From assembly GCA_018692915.1 (NCBI GenBank), contig JABHLG010000001.1:1-36681 (forward strand): a stretch of DNA of 36,681 nt, written 5' to 3'. The DNA comes from Candidatus Woesearchaeota archaeon. GTDB lineage: Archaea > Nanobdellota > Nanobdellia > UBA10117 > JABICX01. This document shows positions 27,111 to 36,681 of the stretch, piece after piece. Both the position numbers and the translations under genes were made by a program. Each line of letters opens with the position of its first letter. Position 1 is the first letter of the stretch. The notes under the pieces were generated by a model that saw only the letters and a program-made list of their open reading frames with translations, did not search any database and was not told the DNA's origin.

Positions 27111-30026
27111 TTACTCTCGTGGATCATATCCTGGTGCGAAACTGCTATCCATATCAACATTTAGCCAATATCCATTGCCTGTATCCATGTTTTCTACACC
27201 AACTAATCCCATTTCTGGATAGTGTGTAAGCACTGTAATTGGGTCCCATAACAGAGTAACAAAGTAGTTTTCTACACTAGAAGTTGTATCAAGTCCACTC
27301 TTTGTATATCCGACCATGTTCCAGCTATCATATACAGGATAATCTGGAAGCAAATTACCTCCGCCAAGCATACCTGAATATCTTCCAGCTAATACTAACT
27401 CGCGTTCATTACGCATATCAATTAGATATCCTTTTCCATGGTCAAAAGTTGTTAATGTATTATCTACGCCACCATCTGGTGTCCAACTTAACCATTCGTC
27501 ATTTGCTGCGTCGTAATACCAAATAATTATTACATCATCTTTGATATCATTAAATACAACATCCATACTTGGGTCAGGTAAAATAACTGGTGTTGAAACA
27601 AAGTTCCAATCATCAATTAAATCAATTTCTTCATTTGGATATGCTGTTCCAATTTCATACTGAACTTCTGTATTATAGTTTCCTGCTTTATCAAATGCAA
27701 CAACTGCAAAGCAATAATCTCTTCCTTCATGTATTTTCTTAGTTGGACTTAATTCACTTACATCAATTTTATTTACATCATGAATACTTACAACATCTGC
27801 TAATTCTATAACACCATCTTCACCTATATCTGTAAAACATCGGCCATAATCACTATATTTCCATGCATATATTCTATAATAATCAACACCAACTGCATAT
27901 TGACCAATCTCTGCAGGGTCATTTACTTCATCCCACATAAGTGTGACCGTATCTGGAGCTACAGCATCAAATACTTGCAAATCATCAACTTGCTCGGGGG
28001 AAATCATATCATTTGCTACTTTAACACAATCTGCATCACCACGGTTTGTTGCTTTATCTACACCTCTAATACATAATGTATTCAAATAATTAGTAAGCAA
28101 TGTAAAGTCAAATCCTGCTACTTCAGTTTCATCTGTAAGATACCAAAAATCATTATTTGTCTTACGCTCATATTTCCAAAAATTATCTGGATCAACATCA
28201 GAACTTCCTAAAAATGGAATAATTAAGGCATCTGTTGTTCTAGTTATATAATAAATCTCTTCATTTGTTGGATCAATGTTAGGTTGCGTTGGTGCAATAA
28301 AATCAGTATGAACTTCTGGTTCATAAATAGAACCTTGATTTCCTGCATAATCTGTAACTAAAACTCTTACTCTAGTTTCTTGACCTTCAGTTCCATCTAA
28401 AAGTCTTGAAAAGCAATGCTCAAAAGTTCCAACTAAATCACCACAGCTTCCATCTCCATTATCTTCTGTTCCAGTATTTATATTAGTCATAACAGAATTG
28501 TGCCAATCTCCACTATGAACTCCAGCTTCCTCATGGTCTTGAAGTGAAACACCAATAATATACCCACTTACTTCATCAATATCAAAACCTGTGTAAACTG
28601 TATTACTTTCTGAATTTAAATAATCTGGACTTGCTTCAATACTATCTACAACAGGTAATGTATTATCATGTGAAAATGCATTTTCATATGTTTCTTCAAA
28701 GATATTTCCTGCTTTATCATCTACTGCAATTGTAACTGAACAATCTTCATTTAATCCCCATGCACCTACAACATAATCATATGTCCATAATAAATTACTA
28801 ACCATGGTCATAGGATTATCTGTAACATCAGCATCAACACCTGTTGGACAATCAATTGTTATTTTAGGAGTGGTTTCAGCAATACCTGAAGCATCACTAA
28901 ATTTTGCTGTAATTGTCATATTATCTCCATCCATAACAACTCGTCCAGCACCATTACTATCAGAGGTTCCTTCATTATTATCATCTGTATATTTTACATA
29001 TACAATTTCAGGATTTGTCTTATCAAGAGTGATTAAATTACTAAATGGAATAAGAACAGAATTTCCTGCTTTATCCATAAGTCTAAATGAAACTTGATAA
29101 GTTCCTTCATTCATATTTGCTGGGAGTGGGTCTGTTGTATGTTCAAAAGGAGGATTATTAACTCTAACATCTTCTGCACCTGGCCATAATTGCTGTCCAC
29201 CTGGATAAAATTTTACTCAGTAAATACCTGATAAATCATCTGTAGCACCAATAGTTACAAAATCAATCTTATCTCCAACTTTCATGTAAGTATCACCATC
29301 AAATAAGTCTAAAGCAGAATCACTTGTATGATATGGATTAACCGTATCAAACCAATATGGACCATAAATAATAAAGTTTCCAATATTACCTGCTGAATCT
29401 GTAGCAAAAACCCAGAAATAGTTTAACTGACCATCATCAAAATTACATGTGTGATCGCGAGCAGTTGCAGGTAGAATTGTACTACCTTCACCACTACAAT
29501 AAGCAGTATATTTTACTATTTCAGCAGGACCATCATCACTTGCAGCACCCCATTGAAAAGTTACTTCAGGATTATTGCTCTCATCATAATGCCATTTATT
29601 TTCATCAGGGCCATCATGTGTAACCCATGGAACTCTATCTGGAGCAGAGTTATCTATTTTGAACATATTATTAGATTCATATAAAACCAATCCATCACCA
29701 ATATTAGCTTCAAGCCAATATTCTCTTGTTTCATCCATAGATATTGTATCCCAATCATATTCCATATCATTTGCATCAACACTATCTATCAAACGACACA
29801 TACTGCTAGCGGTATAATAACAGTAATATAACTCAATTTCTTCTCCACTATCACATTGTGGGTCAGACCAAGTTATTTCATAATCATCTCCGCTTATAAT
29901 ATCACCGTCTTCTGGTGTATTAATAGTTATATCGCCCGGACAATCTGCTACGGCTAAATTAAATCCTAAACTGACTACAAATAATGTAATCATTACTACA
30001 AATATTATTTTTGCTATTTTCATCAT
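27111..30026 (-). CDS. Large secreted Ig-like/FnIII-like protein, interrupted by one in-frame TGA at 29217-29219
   Basis: ORFs 29217-30026 (signal peptide) and 27111-29114 share one frame (starts differ by 912 nt); the 34 intervening codons are open. Confidence 0.8.
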
Positions 30027-30090
30027 TATACTCCAATACGAATGTTACTAATGAAAAGCGATAAACAATATATAAGAATTTATTAGTTAC

Positions 30091-30155
30091 AATCTCGAAA
30101 TTGCAAACTCGAGATTCGAAAATCGAAATTCGAAAATCTAGATTAAAACCTAGAA
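30091..30155. repeat. Short degenerate repeat tract
   Basis: Iterated ctcgaaattg / ctcgagattcgaaaatcgaaattcgaaaatctagatt. Confidence 0.5.
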
Positions 30156-30205
30156 ATTCCATTACAGAAATACTTATATTCAGAACCTAGACTTCCGATG
30201 AAAAA

Positions 30206-31708
30206 CTAAAACTTCAGAGCTTTGTGTAAGTTAGCAATCTTAATTCTTTTTTGTTTCATTGTATCTCTTTCTCTAACTGTAACAGTATCATCTTCAAGAC
30301 TTTGATGGTCAATAGTTATACAATACAAACATCCAATCTCATCCATTCTTCGATAGCGCTTTCCAATTGAACCACTCTCATCATATTGGCAAGCATATGC
30401 TTCTTTCAAAACATCATAAACATTTTTTGCTTTTTTTGGAAGATTATCTTTCTTCATAAGAGGGAATATTGCTACTTGAACTGGAGCAATTTTTGAATTT
30501 AATTTCAAAAGTCTTCTGTCTTCTGTCTTTGTTTTCTCGGTTGTAAATGCATCTAAAATAATAGACATAAATACTCGCTCTAAACCTAAACTTGGTTCTG
30601 CTGCAACAACAGGAGTTACCCAAGCCTTCTTTTCATCATCAAATATAGCCATTCGTTTTTTAGAATATTTTGCTTGCTTATTCAAATCATAATCACTTCG
30701 GTCTGCAACTCCAATCATCTCTTTCCAACCAAAAGGATAATTATATTCAATATCAAAACAACCACTAGCATAATGTGCTAATTCTTCATCTAAGTGCTCT
30801 CTAAGACGTAAGTTCTTTTCAGAAATCCCTAGATCTTCAGTAAACCATTTGTATGTAGAAGAAACCCAATAAACAAGCCATGGAGAATGACCTTGCTTAA
30901 TTAACTGCTGTGCAGTCATTTTCTTAACAGATTTATTTTTACTATTCTGTGCTTTAGAAGTAAGAACATTCATTTTGATTTTTGAAACTTCATTTAAATA
31001 TGGACAATCTTTTATTTTATCTGGGTGAACAAAATACTCCATTTCCATTTGCTCTATTTCTCTATCTCGATAAATAAAATTTCTAGGAGATATTTCATTT
31101 CTAAAAGATCTACCTATCTGAGCAATCCCAAAAGGAAGCTTTAATCTATTTGTGTCAACGACATTAGCGAAATTTGAAAATATCAATTGTGCTGTTTCAG
31201 GTCTTAAATAAGCAACATTATCTTCATTCTGAATTGGTCCAATATGTGTTCTAAACATTAAATTAAATGACTTAGTTGGTGAAAGCTTTCCTTTTTTACA
31301 AGAGTGACAAGTTATCTTATGTTTTGCAATCAATGTATCTATTTTTTTAGCTGAAAAACCATCTGCTGGAATCTTAAGAACTTCTTCCACTAGTTGATCT
31401 GCTCTAAACTGTTGCTTACATTTTTCACAATTAGTAACTAAATCACTAAATCCATCAACATGACCTGATGCTTTCCAAACTTTTGAATGTGTAATAATCG
31501 CTCCATCAATACCAACAACATCATCTCTAAACTTAACAAATTTATCCCACCAAAGCTTTTTGATATTATTTCTTAATTCAACTCCAAGAGGACCATAATC
31601 CCAAAATCCTGCAAGACCTCCATAAATCTCTCCACTAGGAAACACCAATCCTATCTCTTTACAAAAAGCTGCCAAATCAGATACGGTTTTGATACTTTTT
31701 ACTTTCAT
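30206..31708 (-). CDS. glyS: Glycyl-tRNA synthetase (alpha2, archaeal/eukaryotic type); start at MKVKSIK
   Basis: FPSGEIYGGLAGFWDYGPLGVELRNNIKKLWW...; LRPETAQLIFSNF; PFGIAQIGRSFRNEISPRNFIYRDREIEQMEMEYF. Confidence 0.95.
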   Translation of the reverse strand: MKVKSIKTVSDLAAFCKEIGLVFPSGEIYGGLAGFWDYGPLGVELRNNIKKLWWDKFVKFRDDVVGIDGAIITHSKVWKASGHVDGFSDLVTNCEKCKQQFRADQLVEEVLKIPADGFSAKKIDTLIAKHKITCHSCKKGKLSPTKSFNLMFRTHIGPIQNEDNVAYLRPETAQLIFSNFANVVDTNRLKLPFGIAQIGRSFRNEISPRNFIYRDREIEQMEMEYFVHPDKIKDCPYLNEVSKIKMNVLTSKAQNSKNKSVKKMTAQQLIKQGHSPWLVYWVSSTYKWFTEDLGISEKNLRLREHLDEELAHYASGCFDIEYNYPFGWKEMIGVADRSDYDLNKQAKYSKKRMAIFDDEKKAWVTPVVAAEPSLGLERVFMSIILDAFTTEKTKTEDRRLLKLNSKIAPVQVAIFPLMKKDNLPKKAKNVYDVLKEAYACQYDESGSIGKRYRRMDEIGCLYCITIDHQSLEDDTVTVRERDTMKQKRIKIANLHKALKF

Positions 31709-31907
31709 AGAGCTTTCTTCCCAAGAAAGTTCGCAAAGAAACGTTGTTTCTCGTAATGCTTCGCACTCGAAACAATTGCTTCGCAAGGGTATTGGTAATC
31801 CTCTCTTTTCATATATTTACTAAAAACGCAGACTTATTAAGAATTTTGATTACAATAAATAAAAATTATAAAATAAAAGTTAAAGAAAAAAGAAAAAAGG
31901 GTTTTGC

Positions 31908-33851
31908 TTAGTGTCTTCTTCGTCTTAAATGTTTATGATGCACATGCTTAGCCTTTTTATGAATTTTTTCTTTATTAAAATATATTGCAATAATAAATAC
32001 AATTGCTATAAATATTATTCCAGCAAGATTAATTTTGTTTACTGGTTCTTCAATAATATCTTTAACATCTTCAACTGCCGATGTAACTTTATCTTTAACA
32101 GTTTCTTCCTTAACTTCTTCAACTGCTACGTTTTCCTTAGCTGAAATTGCGAAGATAGAGAAACTTGTAGTTGTTGCCTTATAATTATCTCCTGAAATAT
32201 ATGTAGTTGGTAATTCAACCCATTCTTCTTCATCTGCATCATAATGCATTAATATAATATCGCTAGAAGCAACATTGTTGGAAGTTAACCAATCAGAACT
32301 TACAGTAAATTTAATTTCTGCTTCTTCAATATCAATTGTTGCAGATACATCTATATATTTGTAAATTTCTTTATTACTTGGTTCTAAAACTGTGCTTGGC
32401 TTAGATGAATATCCTTTAACTACAACTCTTGCTGAATCTGAATCTTCTGCAGCAACGATAATAACTTCCTCAACAGGAATATTATTACGATTAATATCTA
32501 CAGTTAGCTCATCTCCATCTGCTACATCTGAAAAAGAAGTAGAAACTGATGTAGATGCTGCACTTGAGCCGCCTCCAGAGCCAGAACTATCTGAGCCGCC
32601 TCCACAATCTGTTGAACAACTAGTTGAACTTTCATAATTTTCATCACAATATGAATCTCCGCAATAATATGCTGCAGATCTACATATAGATTGGACACAA
32701 TAATCTCCAGAACAAGATGAACTATTTGTGCAAGATTCGCCATCAGACTGTCTTGTATCTAAAATAAAACTTTCAGATGTTCCTTCATTACCAGCATCAT
32801 CTACACAAGTTATATTCCAGTTGTTCTTCATAATCATTGGAATTATTCCAAATTGTATACTTATATTGTTTGTCAGAGTATTATTAGCAGTTATATTTTT
32901 ACCCATATACAATAAACAACTAGTATTTGTGTTGTTTATAATATTTGTAATGTTTCCTTGCAATTCAAAGCTTGTATTTGTTGATATAGTATTATTTGCA
33001 AGTGTTTGTAAATCAATGCAGAATGTGTTATTACCAAATTCATCTGTCATAGAATATTCACCTACATATGTATCTGTATTATAACAAAGAGCATTGTTTG
33101 CTATTCGATTATAACTTTCAACATCAAAATACAATCCAGAAACATTGTTTAATCTAATTGAAGTGTTTGTAACATTATTATACTCACCAATAAAATAAAT
33201 TCCAGATTGATTATTTGAATTTGTTGTAGCATTATTTACAAGTGTATTATTAGAATTAATTTTAATTCCATATAATGTATTTGAGTTTGAAACTACATCT
33301 GAAAAGGTATTATTCTCAGAATCTGCTATTAAATAAATACCATCTAAACCATTTTGAGTTACTGTAGCTGTAGTAAATGTGTTATTAGCTGATAAATTAA
33401 GTTGCAGTCCTTCTTGAGTATTTGAACTTAATGTCAAATTTGCGAGAGTGTTAAAATTACTAGACAATAAATAAATTCCTTCACGAGCATTATATGTTGA
33501 GGTTACATTAGTTACAGTATGATTATTACCATTTCCTAAAAATATTCCAACATTAAATTGAGATATATTACAATTTTTAATTGTAACATTATTTGTATTA
33601 TTTACAAAAAATCCAAAACCATCTGTATCACTATCACCATCAACTGTAAAACCTGCACAATCAAATATAATATTGCTTGCAGTTATATTAAAACAATCTC
33701 CACTATCATCTGAAATACTAGCATTTAAAGTCAAATCAGCATTTACAGTATCATTACAAACATCTGTATCTGCTTGAACTGAAAAAGACAAACCTGCTAG
33801 CGCAATAACTAATATCGCTAATAATATAATTTTATCTAAATACCTTGCCAT
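31908..33851 (-). CDS. TM-anchored surface protein with right-handed beta-helix repeats (NosD/PbH1-like)
   Basis: Start at internal MARYLDK; signal peptide; NIIFDCAGFTVDGDSDTDGFGFFVNNTNNVTIKNCNISQFNVGIFLGNGNNHTVTNVTSTYNAREGIYL repeats; C-terminal TM and HHKHLRRRRH tail. Confidence 0.88.
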   Translation of the reverse strand: MARYLDKIILLAILVIALAGLSFSVQADTDVCNDTVNADLTLNASISDDSGDCFNITASNIIFDCAGFTVDGDSDTDGFGFFVNNTNNVTIKNCNISQFNVGIFLGNGNNHTVTNVTSTYNAREGIYLLSSNFNTLANLTLSSNTQEGLQLNLSANNTFTTATVTQNGLDGIYLIADSENNTFSDVVSNSNTLYGIKINSNNTLVNNATTNSNNQSGIYFIGEYNNVTNTSIRLNNVSGLYFDVESYNRIANNALCYNTDTYVGEYSMTDEFGNNTFCIDLQTLANNTISTNTSFELQGNITNIINNTNTSCLLYMGKNITANNTLTNNISIQFGIIPMIMKNNWNITCVDDAGNEGTSESFILDTRQSDGESCTNSSSCSGDYCVQSICRSAAYYCGDSYCDENYESSTSCSTDCGGGSDSSGSGGGSSAASTSVSTSFSDVADGDELTVDINRNNIPVEEVIIVAAEDSDSARVVVKGYSSKPSTVLEPSNKEIYKYIDVSATIDIEEAEIKFTVSSDWLTSNNVASSDIILMHYDADEEEWVELPTTYISGDNYKATTTSFSIFAISAKENVAVEEVKEETVKDKVTSAVEDVKDIIEEPVNKINLAGIIFIAIVFIIAIYFNKEKIHKKAKHVHHKHLRRRRH

Positions 33852-33922
33852 TACTCTCACTCTTTTATATATTCCAGCATATATAAAAAACTGCGTGAGC
33901 ACTGTTGAGGTGCAATAACAAT

Positions 33923-34159
33923 TTAAAGACCGAAGCTCTCTTGGAACTCTTTAATCTTCCTAAATTGGATTAAAAAATCACGGCCTTTGTCTGTGAGAAT
34001 AATAAACTTATGAACTTTATCAACTTGGAGCTCTTGAGCCATATCTCTCTTTATTAAATCACCTAAATATGAATTAAGAAGCTTATGAGAAAGATTTGCT
34101 TTATACATCAAATGCGTTGGCTTAATTTTACCTTGAGCTTTCTGAATAGCTACAAGCAT
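33923..34159 (-). CDS. Winged-helix-type archaeal transcriptional regulator (probably starts upstream at a non-ATG codon)
   Basis: KIKPTHLMYKANLSHKLLNSYLGDLIKRDMA...FIILTDKGRDFLIQFRKIKEF; frame continues upstream as IKIARRTRLDVFND. Confidence 0.75.
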   Translation of the reverse strand: MLVAIQKAQGKIKPTHLMYKANLSHKLLNSYLGDLIKRDMAQELQVDKVHKFIILTDKGRDFLIQFRKIKEFQESFGL

Positions 34160-34197
34160 ATCATTGAAAACATCTAACCTTGTTCTTCTTGCGATTT

Positions 34198-34893
34198 TTA
34201 TCTCACCCTCAATATAGCTACATATACAGCCAAGAGCAAAAGATATCCCAATAGTTGAATTATCTCGCCTGCTATGTATAATGAGTGGTTAAAAGATACA
34301 AATATAAAGGTTACTTGACTGAAGAATATAGTTAAAAACGCTGCTGTAACTCCAAATGTGCTTCTACGTGGGTGTTTTATGTAATTCTGAGCAAATTTTA
34401 CAAATATAAGTCCTAAAATAACTGCTGTGCTAAGGTTAAAAATATAAGGTATCTGCATGCTTGTAAATGCTGTTAAAGCTGCAAGATAAAACATCAATAT
34501 CCAATTCTTTTTTTCTTTAGAGTCAGTAATTATAAGGAAAATACCTAATAAACCTATAAGCATAAGTGAACGATATGTAAATAAACCATAATGCCAAAGA
34601 ACATCTGAAGCATTAGTCTGTCTAAAAGTTGCTATAACTGCCCCCGAAACCACTCTTCGTATCTGATGTGTGTATATAATAAAATTCATTGCAATTCTAC
34701 CTACAAATGCTAAAGCAATTGCAAAAAAAGAATAGCTAAACCATTTGTATTTGTTCTCTCTCATTATTTTATATATTGAATAACTATGAAAACTAATCAA
34801 AGCTAGAATTGCTACCATAATTAGCTCAATAATACAATCCCAATACCAAACATGTGAAATAGCTACTGTCATAATAGATAAAATTCTATACAA
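34198..34893 (-). CDS. Polytopic membrane protein
   Basis: About seven hydrophobic segments; precedes the winged-helix gene in apparent operon. Confidence 0.7.
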   Translation of the reverse strand: MYRILSIMTVAISHVWYWDCIIELIMVAILALISFHSYSIYKIMRENKYKWFSYSFFAIALAFVGRIAMNFIIYTHQIRRVVSGAVIATFRQTNASDVLWHYGLFTYRSLMLIGLLGIFLIITDSKEKKNWILMFYLAALTAFTSMQIPYIFNLSTAVILGLIFVKFAQNYIKHPRRSTFGVTAAFLTIFFSQVTFIFVSFNHSLYIAGEIIQLLGYLLLLAVYVAILRVR

Positions 34894-34982
34894 GTAATAA
34901 AGGCATTATGGAACTTAGTTCCAGAAAAACACTCTAGTTCAAATATTCATAATGCTTTTTTAAACAAACTATATAGTTAAAT

Positions 34983-35010
34983 TGTCAGTGTCAAGCTGGC
35001 TGCTCTCACC
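34983..35010 (+). repeat. 28-nt direct repeat copy 1
   Basis: tgtcagtgtcaagctggctgctctcacc, identical to 35101-35128. Confidence 0.95.
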
Positions 35011-35100
35011 GAACCTTTCTCTTCAAAGAGAAACGTTCACGAAAGAGAACCCCTTCGGGTAAAGCTGATTTGGGGTGAAGACCTTTTTCAAAGGGATTCG

Positions 35101-35128
35101 TGTCAGTGTCAAGCTGGCTGCTCTCACC
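35101..35128 (+). repeat. 28-nt direct repeat copy 2
   Basis: Identical to 34983-35010; separated by a hairpin-rich 90-nt spacer. Confidence 0.95.
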
Positions 35129-35172
35129 TGCGCGCGTCCACTATGACGCGCTCATTTTCACCTCATTATCTA

Positions 35173-35291
35173 TTTTCGCGGAGAAGGACAGGAGCGTAAA
35201 AAGGTTACCGACAAATCGAAGATTTGCGGAACAACGAATCTTTGATTCGTTTGTATATTTTACGCGACTCCGACCGCTATAGATGCGAAAA
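35173..35291 (+). ncRNA. Candidate structured 5' leader motif, copy C (with nested hairpin element)
   Basis: TTTTCGC...AAGGACAGGAG-CGTAAAA-AGGTTA...TATA-TTTTACG-cGACTCCGA...GCGAAAA, ends 2 nt before ATG at 35294. Confidence 0.75.
35208..35229 (+). repeat. 22-nt palindromic element in the loop of motif C
   Basis: CCGACAAATCGAAGATTTGCGG, identical to 23254-23275. Confidence 0.9.
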
Positions 35292-35293
35292 AT

Positions 35294-35482
35294 ATGAAAA
35301 CTAAAGTTAAAAGTCCGTCAATTGGTTACGAATTCCTTAGACAGAGGATCAAACAGAACAAATCTCTAAAAGATTTAACAAATGACGATATTGATATAAT
35401 AATTTTCAATCAATTACAAAAAATTGCAGAAAATAGGGGTTGGATTAAAAGTGTTCCAACCAGCGTTTTCCAACATAAATAA
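35294..35482 (+). CDS. Small unassigned 62-aa protein
   Basis: ORF immediately after leader motif C. Confidence 0.6.
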   Translation: MKTKVKSPSIGYEFLRQRIKQNKSLKDLTNDDIDIIIFNQLQKIAENRGWIKSVPTSVFQHK

Positions 35483-35544
35483 CGTAAATTAGAATAATTT
35501 ACGGGATTGCAAATCTATTAATTTTCAATAAAATAAAAAAGCAA

Positions 35545-36198
35545 TTATCCAACTGTAAAGGAAAATTGACCGTCTTCTTCTCGTCCGTCATCAGTTACGA
35601 TTTTGTATTCAGCTTTGTAGTTTCCTGCAGTGTTTACAATAGCTGCTGTTGTCATACTAGTTCCATCAACTGTTGTGTAACCACGATCAACCATTCTGTT
35701 TTCATTACCTTGGTGTAATTTAATGTAAGAACCTGCAATCATATTAGTTGATGCTGTAACACTAATTTCTCCAAGACTACCAACTGTTGATCCATGTGAT
35801 GGATTTGAGCTGACAAATAAAGAAGCTTGATCTTCAGAAGTATCTAATGAAGTTAATCGTCCTTCTTCTCTAACAGGAACATTTCCAAGTCCACAGTTTT
35901 CACCACAAGTTGCTGGCGCAGAAGGTGACTCTTCAGGTTCATCCACAATATCAAAATCTGCTGTAGGTGCTTCAATATTTTGTAAAGCTTCTTGTATGTC
36001 ATCTAAAACTGCAAAACCTGTAATCTCGCCAGAACCGCCAATTGCAACTGCTGCTAGCATAATAAATACAAATGCTCCAACTGCAACTTCTCTTGTAACT
36101 TTTCCACTAAAACGTCGTCCTTCGGTTTTCCTTTCTGCTCTTTTTGCTTTAAAATTATTTATACGTTCTTTTAGCCTTCGCATAGAATAGTTAAACAA
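35545..36198 (-). CDS. N-terminally membrane-anchored extracytoplasmic protein
   Basis: Basic N-terminus, single TM, GEITGFAV motif, Ig-like C-terminal domain. Confidence 0.75.
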   Translation of the reverse strand: MFNYSMRRLKERINNFKAKRAERKTEGRRFSGKVTREVAVGAFVFIMLAAVAIGGSGEITGFAVLDDIQEALQNIEAPTADFDIVDEPEESPSAPATCGENCGLGNVPVREEGRLTSLDTSEDQASLFVSSNPSHGSTVGSLGEISVTASTNMIAGSYIKLHQGNENRMVDRGYTTVDGTSMTTAAIVNTAGNYKAEYKIVTDDGREEDGQFSFTVG

Positions 36199-36213
36199 GC
36201 TTATATTTAAAGT

Positions 36214-36681
36214 TTAAGGCTTCTTCCATCTAACTTCGTAGTAAGTTACATCTCCTTCGTCATCTACAACTCCAACAAGCAAACTTTTCCTTGTTGAATG
36301 TGCAACTCTATTCATAGCAGAGAATTGTCTCCATGTAAGTCCTGCATTTTCATCTGCGCAGAAAAGCACCCATTTTGCATGATCTTCTCCAGGCTTTACA
36401 CCTCGTCTATAAACACGGAAATCTGCTCCAAACTTCAAAGCAGTTTTCAAAGTATAACCTCTAGTTCTAAGTTCTCTATAAACACGATATCTAGTCCAGA
36501 AATTCTTTTCTGATTTTCTAGCAAGTCTTACAAATCCATCCAGATTAAGAACTTTCTTTCCACTAAAAACCGAAAGCTTTCCACGCTCCATTAAATAAAG
36601 CGATTCAGATAAACCTAATTCGATTCGTTTTTCTTTTACTCCATGAATTTCTCCAAAACTAGACCTGTCATAAAAAGGTAA
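36214..36681 (-). CDS. endA: tRNA-splicing endonuclease EndA (N-terminus beyond window)
   Basis: YRVYRELRTRGYTLKTALKFGADFRVYRRGVKPGEDHAKWVLFCADENAGLTWRQFSAMNRVAHSTRKSLLVGVVDDEGDVTYYEVRW; frame open to the window edge. Confidence 0.93.
   Translation of the reverse strand, partial: LPFYDRSSFGEIHGVKEKRIELGLSESLYLMERGKLSVFSGKKVLNLDGFVRLARKSEKNFWTRYRVYRELRTRGYTLKTALKFGADFRVYRRGVKPGEDHAKWVLFCADENAGLTWRQFSAMNRVAHSTRKSLLVGVVDDEGDVTYYEVRWKKP

Noticed and set aside
35100-35282. 60-aa + strand ORF
   Set aside because: Lies entirely in the repeat/hairpin/leader-motif region and is explained by structured non-coding sequence.

Overview
AT-rich archaeal chromosome segment. Gene content and the many membrane-anchored surface proteins suggest a DPANN lineage such as Woesearchaeota/Pacearchaeota, but this lineage call is inference. 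The left ~13 kb is information-processing genes: S28e, L24e, Pop5, proteasome alpha, SBDS, an unassigned 90-aa ORF, Rrp4-Rrp41-Rrp42, RpoK, S2, a beta-CASP nuclease, Rpp30 and L15e. From ~13.2 to 36.2 kb lies a surface/secretome island: a giant Cys/Trp-repeat protein, a subtilase, an M50 protease, several poly-Gly/TM/basic-tail proteins and a beta-helix protein, with GlyRS inside it and EndA at the right edge. Main unexplained signals: (1) three genes (rrp42, the M50 protease, and the convergent surface gene beside it) have the 3' end of the ORF duplicated around a short hairpin-rich insert, and in rrp42 and M50 the two copies differ almost only synonymously; (2) a structured RNA-like leader with covarying stems and an invariant AAGGACAGGAG / GACTCCGA core sits immediately upstream of three separate start codons; (3) a palindromic hairpin element is nested in the loop of two of these leaders, with an exact inverted copy elsewhere; (4) two large secreted-protein genes are each interrupted by one in-frame TGA. 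No CRISPR array, tRNA, rRNA or transposase was recognised.
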